Assembly (NCBI GenBank): GCA_029777735.1
Contig: JAKORR010000178.1
Coordinates: forward strand, 1 to 13,285
Source of the DNA: Armatimonadota bacterium
Lineage (GTDB): Bacteria; Armatimonadota; Zipacnadia; Zipacnadales; FEN-943
Direction of reading: 5' to 3'
DNA: 13,285 nt
The notes under the pieces are model-generated. The model made no database searches, was not told the DNA's origin, and saw only the letters and a list, made by a program, of their open reading frames with translations. Positions 7,629-13,285 of the stretch are shown here, piece by piece; position 1 is the first letter of the stretch, and the number at the start of each line of letters is the position of its first letter. The position numbers and the translations under genes were made by a program.

Positions 7629-8585
7629 CTACTGCACCGCAGGGGCGACCTGTGCCTTCGTTACTCGCAAGGTCTTCTCGATGAGGGTGTGCCGCTGCTG
7701 CGCGTCAACGGCTTCGAGCTTAAGTTTCAGCTTCGGCCCAGACGGCGCGGGAAGAAGTACGCGGAACTTGCCACGAGGCCCAGGCTTGATGGCCTGTCCG
7801 TTGACGGTGACAGTGGCGCCCAACTCAGCAACACCCGTCACGACGATTTGGCCCTTCTCAACTGGCGCCTCGTCTTCCTGAGGGCTTAGTAGCGCCAAAT
7901 AGGGACCGAAAAGATCCTGCTGCTGCTTCCAGGCTTCGAGCTGTTCCTTGTCCATGTTGGCGAGCTCAATGGCAGCCTCGGCAGACCGGTTGACCGTATG
8001 GGTTGGATTACTCTTAGAAGGGCTGGCGAGGACCTTCACAGCACAGTTCTTGTCGACTATTACATGCCTCGCGCCCGCTCGAACGACTACCTGCCCTTCA
8101 AGAACATCCACGGCCGTGTGTCCCAACTTGTCTACGGTCACGCCAAAAACCGTGCCACGGACACCTGCAGTAACCGTTGGCGTCGCGATCTCGAACTTAG
8201 ACCGAGGATTGAGAGCCTTCATGACGCGTACCCATACGCGCCCTACATCTAGCTGGAATAGACTGGTAGTTGTCTTCGTTGCGGAGTTCAACTGACACTT
8301 GAGGACCTTCAGCGTACTCCTGGGGCCTATCCTAATCCTGGTCCCGTCAACCCAGTTGAGCGTGACTGATCCCTCACCCGTCTGCAACACATCGCCCGAC
8401 TTCACATAACGAGTTTGGTTCAGAGGGTAGCAGCCGTACTCGCCCGCCGGCGTCAGTTTGACATCTCCCTGGAGGTCGCCGACAGCCGCAATGTGCTGCA
8501 GCACCACAAGGGACTGCAGCATAACTCCTGCTACAACCATAAGCGCCACAAAACTGGCGACTATCGCGAAGGTTGCCTTTCCCAT
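7629..8585 (-). CDS. Membrane-anchored FecR-domain protein with C-terminal Ig-like domain
   Basis: The product is 318 residues. Residues 5-30 form one hydrophobic helix after a short MGK start, with no clear signal peptidase site, so it is probably an anchor with the rest outside the cytoplasm. A FecR-type beta domain spans about 35-190. It has VKSGDVLQTGEGSVTLNW, then the family core FEIATPTVTAGVRGTVFGV (131-149) and VDVLEGQVVV. A charged helical linker (200-230) leads to a small Ig-like beta domain (about 246-308, IVVTGVAELGATVTVNG). FecR proper is an anti-sigma regulator of iron-citrate uptake, but no sigma factor or TonB receptor lies here, so that role should not be assumed. FecR-domain proteins often occur near CHASE2 adenylate cyclases, and one diverges from it here. 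ATG 8585 has only a weak GTGAG upstream. Confidence 0.88.
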   Translation of the reverse strand: MGKATFAIVASFVALMVVAGVMLQSLVVLQHIAAVGDLQGDVKLTPAGEYGCYPLNQTRYVKSGDVLQTGEGSVTLNWVDGTRIRIGPRSTLKVLKCQLNSATKTTTSLFQLDVGRVWVRVMKALNPRSKFEIATPTVTAGVRGTVFGVTVDKLGHTAVDVLEGQVVVRAGARHVIVDKNCAVKVLASPSKSNPTHTVNRSAEAAIELANMDKEQLEAWKQQQDLFGPYLALLSPQEDEAPVEKGQIVVTGVAELGATVTVNGQAIKPGPRGKFRVLLPAPSGPKLKLKLEAVDAQQRHTLIEKTLRVTKAQVAPAVQ

Positions 8586-8689
8586 GGGCTGAACTCACTG
8601 ATAGAATAGCCCTTGTCGGGACTAAGCTGCCACACTAGAGATACCCGTGGGTCTGTGTTAGTAAACTGCCGTCTCGGCCCTATTGCTCC
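8586..8689. promoter_or_regulatory. Divergent promoter region, FecR gene / cyclase gene
   Basis: This 104-bp gap must hold the 5' signals of both divergent genes. On the plus strand TTGTCG (8614-8619) and TAGAGA (8637-8642) stand 17 bases apart, a weak match to a housekeeping promoter. Arms GGGCT (8586-8590) and AGCCC (8608-8612) form a small inverted repeat next to the FecR start, and ACCC-GT-GGGT lies at about 8647-8656. Neither start codon has a good Shine-Dalgarno sequence, so translation may be inefficient or start without a conventional leader. The promoter role rests on geometry only. Confidence 0.35.
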
Positions 8690-10609
8690 ATGCAGACGTC
8701 GCGCCCCACCAGAGAATTCTGGTACGCCACAGCTGCCGGGGTGGTAATCGCCTTGGTATGCTACCTCGTGCCGGTAGTCGCGGTGCTCGTGGCCGAGATC
8801 GAGTACCGCAGCTTGGACTGGCGGTTCCATGTTCGTGGCCCCTTACCCCCTCACCCAGAACTAGTGATTGTGGCCATCGACGAGCCCAGCTTGCGCGAGG
8901 TGGGGCAGTGGCCGTGGCCGCGGCGTACGGTGGCCGAGCTTCTGGAGGCCACAGAGCTGAGCCGACCGCGCTTGGTGGCGGTGGACGTACTCTTCTCCGA
9001 GCGAGGCGAGCGTGGGGGAGATGCCATCCTGGCTGCGACGCTCAGGCGACACAGCAACATCTATCTGCCTCTCTTCATCACCAACAGCGCGCCTGCCGAC
9101 TGGCTGTTCAACCTGCCGTCCCTAGCGTGCTGGCAGGGCAAGGAGGCGGCTTCGCGCCAGGCCCAGGTAGCCGCTGATCTGCTCTATCGTTTCCCAGGCC
9201 TGACAGCACCCCTTCCTGACCTATGTGCGGCCGCCCAAGGCCTGGGTATCGTTGAGCTGGTGGGCTCGGGGGATGGTGTCTACCGGGACTGTGCCTTCGT
9301 TGGACGCACGGACGCGGGGTTGGTGCCTTCGATGCCCTTGGTGCTCGCTGCTGCGTACCTGGGCGTGGATCCTGCGGCCGTACAGGTGATCCCTGGCGAG
9401 AGGATTCAGGTAGGAGCTCAATCAATCCCTATGGACATCTTCGGCCTCACACCGATCAACTTCGCGGGGCCCGCAGGCACTTACCCCCACGTACCAGCCC
9501 ATCAGGTGTTGGCACGCGAACCGGCTGCCCTGGCAAAGCTTCGGAGCAAGGTAGTGCTATTCGGCGCGACGGCGGCAGGATTGTACGACCTACAGCCTTC
9601 GCCCTATGATGCCACCTTCCCCGGTGTCGAGGCACTGGCCAACGCCACTGCCAATCTGCTGGACGGCAGGACCCTCCGCTTCGTGCCTGAGACCAAAAGG
9701 TTTGCTCTGTCCATGCTGCTAGTGATAGGTGTGGCGGCCCAGGTAGGTCTGCTACCTGGCCTATGGGGCTGGGCTGGCGGTCTGAGCCTGCTGCTCGCCT
9801 ACTGGGTGCTGGCCACGTTCGAGTTTTCGCGCGCTGATGTGGTCCTGCCTCTGGTGCCTACGACTGCGTCTTCTCTCGGTGCAATAGGTGTGGGCCTCGC
9901 TGCGAAGCTCAGAACTGCCGAGCAGCGACAGCGCCGTGCCCTGCAGGTCTTCAGCCGCTTCGTGCCCCCAAACATTGCCGAACAACTTGTCGACGCCGAC
10001 GTGGAGGCTGCGGCCCGTGGTCGGCGCCGAGTGGTTACCGTGCTTTTTGGCGACATCCGTCACTCGTCGGTCTATGCAGGCCGTCTGTCCCCCGAGGACT
10101 TCGTCGAGGCTCTGAATCACTTCTTCGCCGAGAGCCACGCTGTCGTCTGGCGGCACGGCGGTACGCTAGACAAGTTCCTGGGTGATGGCGTGCTGGCCTT
10201 TTTCAACGCGCCGACGGACCAACCCGACCACGCGCTACGGGCCGTGCGCGCCGGGCTGGACCTTGTCGAGGCGATCCGTACCAAACATGCGCTGTGGGAA
10301 TACTATGGCCTTACAGACCTGCAAATCGGCGTGGGAATCGCGACCGGCGAGGTGATTGTGGGCTACGTAGGCTCAGAGAGGCGCATGCAGTACACGGTCA
10401 TCGGCTCGACGGTGAACCTGGCCTCGCGCCTGCAGGACTTGGCCCGGGACCTGAATGTCGAGATTGTTGTCAGCGAGGAGACCTATGCCCAAGTGGCTAA
10501 GTACATCGAGGCCGAGGACTTGGGCGCCCACGTCCTCCGCGGGTTTGAGGAACCCGTCCGTGGGTATCGAATATTGAATTTGAAAGATAGGGGAGGGAAT
10601 GTCTCATGA
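8690..10609 (+). CDS. CHASE2-domain class III adenylate cyclase (membrane sensor)
   Basis: This 639-residue receptor cyclase makes cAMP from ATP in response to a signal outside the cytoplasm. A transmembrane helix spans about 12-35. A CHASE2 sensor domain spans about 38-330 (LVIVAIDEPSLREVGQWPWPR, LVAVDVLFSE, VVLFGATAAGLYDLQPSP). Further hydrophobic helices lie at about 338-405, then a linker with VFSRFVPPNIAEQLV, then the cyclase domain at about 448-605. Metal-binding D455 (FGDI) and D499 (LGDG), adenine-selecting K495 and T569 (YTVIG), and transition-state N576 and R580 (VNLASR) are all present. This points to an active adenylate cyclase, with Thr as in the class IIIb pattern. S572 stands where Asp or Asn is common. 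The ATG at 8690 directly precedes the first membrane helix but lacks a clear ribosome binding site. The stop overlaps the lyase start (ATGA), implying translational coupling. The CHASE2 ligand is unknown. Confidence 0.95.
   Translation: MQTSRPTREFWYATAAGVVIALVCYLVPVVAVLVAEIEYRSLDWRFHVRGPLPPHPELVIVAIDEPSLREVGQWPWPRRTVAELLEATELSRPRLVAVDVLFSERGERGGDAILAATLRRHSNIYLPLFITNSAPADWLFNLPSLACWQGKEAASRQAQVAADLLYRFPGLTAPLPDLCAAAQGLGIVELVGSGDGVYRDCAFVGRTDAGLVPSMPLVLAAAYLGVDPAAVQVIPGERIQVGAQSIPMDIFGLTPINFAGPAGTYPHVPAHQVLAREPAALAKLRSKVVLFGATAAGLYDLQPSPYDATFPGVEALANATANLLDGRTLRFVPETKRFALSMLLVIGVAAQVGLLPGLWGWAGGLSLLLAYWVLATFEFSRADVVLPLVPTTASSLGAIGVGLAAKLRTAEQRQRRALQVFSRFVPPNIAEQLVDADVEAAARGRRRVVTVLFGDIRHSSVYAGRLSPEDFVEALNHFFAESHAVVWRHGGTLDKFLGDGVLAFFNAPTDQPDHALRAVRAGLDLVEAIRTKHALWEYYGLTDLQIGVGIATGEVIVGYVGSERRMQYTVIGSTVNLASRLQDLARDLNVEIVVSEETYAQVAKYIEAEDLGAHVLRGFEEPVRGYRILNLKDRGGNVS
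10591..10606 (+). promoter_or_regulatory. Ribosome binding site and start overlap for the lyase gene
   Basis: GGGAGGG at 10591-10597 lies inside the last codons of the cyclase gene and 8 nt before ATG 10606. That ATG overlaps the cyclase TGA stop as ATGA. This is the strongest Shine-Dalgarno sequence seen on the plus strand in this window. It fixes the lyase start and suggests that ribosomes finishing the cyclase reinitiate on the lyase. Confidence 0.8.
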
Positions 10610-13285
10610 CCACCCGATCCGCGATACTGCTCTTGGCCTTCGCTCTCGTCCTGCCCGCCTGTCTCTACCAGGTGCTGGCGGACGACGGCTCTACTCGCGC
10701 CCTGGCCCAGGAGAAGGTCCTCGAGGACTTTGAAGGGGGAGGCGAGGGCTGGTCAGGCGGCAGCGTCGTGCCAGCGCGAGACGGCAAGGCTGGCCAAGTG
10801 ACCGTCGACAAGTCCGACGGTCCTGTGGCCGCGTCGCTGGTCTTCCGGGACCGCGGCGTCGAGATGGACGAGTGGGAGGAACTGGTCTTCGACTACCACA
10901 TCAGTGGGCCCGGCCTAGCCTGGTGGGGCGTCAAGATCATCGACTACCCCCTCGCAGACGGCTGGCAAGCCACCTGGCAGATAACCGACCAGTCCCTGCT
11001 CACGCCGGGGCAGTGGCATACGGTGGTCATCAAGCTGCATGAGCCCCTGTGGCGCTGGGGCGACAGGCCCGATCACAACTCCCAGGTGATCTGGTTCCGC
11101 GCCCAGCTCGCGCACGAGGCCAAGCCCGTCACCGTGCTTGTGGACAACGTGCGGGTGCGCAGAGCAGCCGTGCGGCTGGACGCCTCGTCGGCCGAGGAGC
11201 CCATGATCGAGGGCGATAAGCTATCGCGAATCTTCGGTTTGACGCTCAGCAACTTCGGCGACAGGCCTGTGACCTGTCGTCTGGAGGTTGCCCAAGCAGA
11301 CCCGACCCTGCGCTTTCCGGGTCTGCCACGGACCGTTAGCCTCTCAGGCGGCGAGCGCTCAGAGCTCTCTCAGGCGGTTGAGATACCAAATCTCGTGGGT
11401 GCGCCCAAGCTCGCAACCTTCACGGCGCGCTTACGACTTGTGCAACCTGACACGAGTACGGTTCTGGCCGAGAAGGTGATAAGCTTGGGGACGCCTCTGG
11501 GCAAGATACCTCATCCCGTGCTGATGCTCACGCGCGAAGAGGTGCCGGCGGTACTGGCCGCGGCCGAGAAGACGAAGCGCCTGGGAGACGCGCTTGCGAG
11601 CCTCCTGAAAACCGCCGACGCTTGGCTGACCCGACCGCTGGAGTTCCCTGACCGCGGAGGCCAGTGGTGGCACTGGTACACGTGCAAGAAATGCGGATCG
11701 GGGCTGAAGACCGAGAGCCCGACGCAGCACGTGTGCCCAGCTTGCGGTGAGGTCTATTCGGGCTGGCCTTATGACGACGTGGTGCTTGACCGCCAGCACA
11801 GCGCGCTGGCCAACGGGGCGCGCGACCTGGCCCTTGCCTACCTGCTGACGGGCAAGCCAGAGTACGCCCGCCGGGCCGTCGAGATCCTGCTAGGCTACTC
11901 TCAGCGCTACGAGAGCTATCCCCTGCACGACATCCACGGCAAGCCCACCGGCGGGGGGCACGTGGGGCCCCAGACGCTTGACGAGGCCGTTTGGCTCATA
12001 CCCATCGCCCAGGCCTTCGACGCGGTGCAAGACATGATGACGGCCCAGGACCGGCAGCAAATCGTCGATCACCTGCTGTTGCCAGCGGCTAAGACCACCT
12101 GGGCTCCCAATCTGGGCGTCCACAACATCTCCTGCTGGCGTAACTCGGCCTACGCGCTAGTGGGTCTGGCACTAGACCGCGAGGACATGGTGCGAGCCGC
12201 TTACTCCGAACCGGGCGGATACTTGCAGCAGGTTAGCACCGGCGTCCTACCCCCCGGAGTCTGGTACGAGGGAGCCTGGGGCTACCACTTCTACACGATG
12301 AGCGCTCTGCTGCCCTTCGTCGAGGCAGGTGGGCGCGCGGGGCTCGACGTGCTGGTGAAGGAGTACAGGGCACTCTACGAGGGGCCGCTGGAGTTCGTGG
12401 CGCCCGATATGCTCCTGCCGGCCTTTAACGACAGCGGCTACGTGAACTTGAAGGGTTATGGCTGGATGTACGCCATTGCCTATCGTCATTGGCAAGACCC
12501 GCGCTTCGCGTGGCTGGCGAGCCAGAACCCTGGCGGCGGCTGGAACGCGCTGACCTGGTCGGTGCCCGAACTGCCCGCCGGCGAGGCGCGGTTTGTCAGC
12601 AAACTGCACCCAGACGCCGGCTATGCCGTCCTCCGCACCGACCCTTGGGAGGCTGTTGACAAGGGCGTCCTGCCGAGCAACTACCTCGCGCTGGATTTTG
12701 GGCCTCACGGCGGCGGCCACGGGCACCCCGACAAGCTCAGCTTCTCGTGGTGGGCCAACGGCCAGTTGATGGCGCCCGACGCGGGCTGCATCGCCTATGG
12801 CAACCCCATGCACGACGGCTATTACCGCCAGACGCTGGCCCACAACACGCTTGTCGTGGATGGCGCGTCTCAGCGCCCCTGCACTGGCAAGCTGCTGTTC
12901 TTCGCGGCCGAGGGCAATCTAGGGCTGGTCGGCGCCGCGGCCGATGACGCCTACCCACCCGTGCGCTTCTCGCGAATCCTGGCCGTCTCAGGCTCCAGGA
13001 TCATCGACCTCACGCTGGCCTCCGACACCACTGAGCACCGGTACGAGTGGGTCTACCACAATCGCGGCGAGCTTTCGTCGAACCTGCAGTGGATCAAACT
13101 TGACAAGGCTCCCGAAGGCGCCGGCTACCAGTGGTGCCACGAGTGGCGGCAGAACCGGCCCGACGGCCCCTTCACCGCCCAATGGACCGAGAAGAACGGC
13201 AAGGGTGTCGTGCTCTATCACCTGACGCAACCCGGCACCATCTTGCTGACTGCCCTGAGCCCCGACCAACCCGCTTCACTGCGCC
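10606..13285 (+). CDS. Exported heparinase II/III-family polysaccharide lyase, multidomain (3' end outside window)
   Basis: The frame is open from ATG 10606 to the window edge (about 893 residues) and has no stop yet. Residues 5-25 are a signal peptide. LPAC at 16-19 could be a lipobox, with a type I cut after A25 as the alternative. Residues about 38-187 form a Trp-rich beta-sandwich resembling a carbohydrate-binding module (LEDFEGGGEGW). About 190-300 looks like a second beta-sandwich. From about 305 to 620 lies the helical alginate-lyase-type toroid. At its start are four cysteines, C360-x2-C363-x13-C377-x2-C380, as in a zinc ribbon. The Heparinase II/III-like C-terminal domain follows with HGGGHGHPDKLSFSWW (701-716) and RQTLAHNTLVVDG around H746/N747. 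Likely catalytic candidates are H506/N507 (VHNISCWRN), Y554/Y560/Y563 (WYEGAWGYHFY) and the H701-H707 cluster. Such enzymes cleave uronic-acid polysaccharides by beta-elimination; the substrate here is unknown. It is coupled to the cyclase gene. Confidence 0.9.
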   Translation, partial: MTTRSAILLLAFALVLPACLYQVLADDGSTRALAQEKVLEDFEGGGEGWSGGSVVPARDGKAGQVTVDKSDGPVAASLVFRDRGVEMDEWEELVFDYHISGPGLAWWGVKIIDYPLADGWQATWQITDQSLLTPGQWHTVVIKLHEPLWRWGDRPDHNSQVIWFRAQLAHEAKPVTVLVDNVRVRRAAVRLDASSAEEPMIEGDKLSRIFGLTLSNFGDRPVTCRLEVAQADPTLRFPGLPRTVSLSGGERSELSQAVEIPNLVGAPKLATFTARLRLVQPDTSTVLAEKVISLGTPLGKIPHPVLMLTREEVPAVLAAAEKTKRLGDALASLLKTADAWLTRPLEFPDRGGQWWHWYTCKKCGSGLKTESPTQHVCPACGEVYSGWPYDDVVLDRQHSALANGARDLALAYLLTGKPEYARRAVEILLGYSQRYESYPLHDIHGKPTGGGHVGPQTLDEAVWLIPIAQAFDAVQDMMTAQDRQQIVDHLLLPAAKTTWAPNLGVHNISCWRNSAYALVGLALDREDMVRAAYSEPGGYLQQVSTGVLPPGVWYEGAWGYHFYTMSALLPFVEAGGRAGLDVLVKEYRALYEGPLEFVAPDMLLPAFNDSGYVNLKGYGWMYAIAYRHWQDPRFAWLASQNPGGGWNALTWSVPELPAGEARFVSKLHPDAGYAVLRTDPWEAVDKGVLPSNYLALDFGPHGGGHGHPDKLSFSWWANGQLMAPDAGCIAYGNPMHDGYYRQTLAHNTLVVDGASQRPCTGKLLFFAAEGNLGLVGAAADDAYPPVRFSRILAVSGSRIIDLTLASDTTEHRYEWVYHNRGELSSNLQWIKLDKAPEGAGYQWCHEWRQNRPDGPFTAQWTEKNGKGVVLYHLTQPGTILLTALSPDQPASLR

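Noticed and set aside
7629..8585. Iron-citrate anti-sigma FecR regulator
   Set aside because: There is no neighbouring ECF sigma factor, TonB receptor or transporter, and the C-terminal Ig-like domain does not fit the classical FecR regulator.
8659..8689. Leaderless promoter directly before the cyclase ATG
   Set aside because: TATTGC sits near the right distance, but no convincing -35 partner is present, so it is no better than chance.

Overview
This is a GC-rich bacterial segment with tightly packed genes. It joins a conserved housekeeping block to an accessory envelope/polysaccharide module. No rRNA, tRNA, CRISPR array or transposase was seen. The order recG-rsmD-coaD-(coiled-coil protein)-ackA resembles that of Clostridia and other Terrabacteria (Chloroflexota, Armatimonadota). 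A FecR-domain protein, a CHASE2 adenylate cyclase and a large secreted heparinase II/III-type lyase are commoner in free-living, polysaccharide-degrading lineages. An uncultured Armatimonadota-like or related bacterium is my best guess. This is inference, and taxonomy cannot be fixed from the window.

Layout: (1) 1-1436, plus strand, is the 3' part of smc (chromosome condensation ATPase), cut by the window edge. (2) 1437-2132 is a 0.7 kb spacer between convergent genes. It has no confident gene, but it holds a start-less reading frame on the minus strand with coding-like codon use, possibly a gene remnant. (3) 2133-7426, minus strand, is a compact run transcribed recG -> rsmD -> coaD -> coiled-coil protein -> ackA. 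Gaps are 2-35 nt, which suggests one operon for DNA repair, ribosome modification, coenzyme A synthesis and acetate/ATP metabolism. (4) 7427-7628 is a spacer with a nested inverted repeat. (5) 7629-8585, minus strand, is a membrane-anchored FecR-domain protein. (6) 8586-8689 is a 104-bp divergent promoter region. (7) 8690-10609, plus strand, is a CHASE2 class III adenylate cyclase. It overlaps by four bases (ATGA) the next gene, 10606 to the window end, which encodes an exported multidomain heparinase II/III-family lyase.

The FecR, cyclase and lyase genes look like one functional unit. The inferred model is a periplasmic or extracellular ligand sensed by CHASE2, cAMP made in the cytoplasm, and a coupled secreted enzyme acting on an acidic polysaccharide, with the FecR-domain protein as an envelope partner. 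This model is the most interesting part of the window. Each component family is known, but the translational coupling of a sensor cyclase to a lyase is worth checking for conservation.
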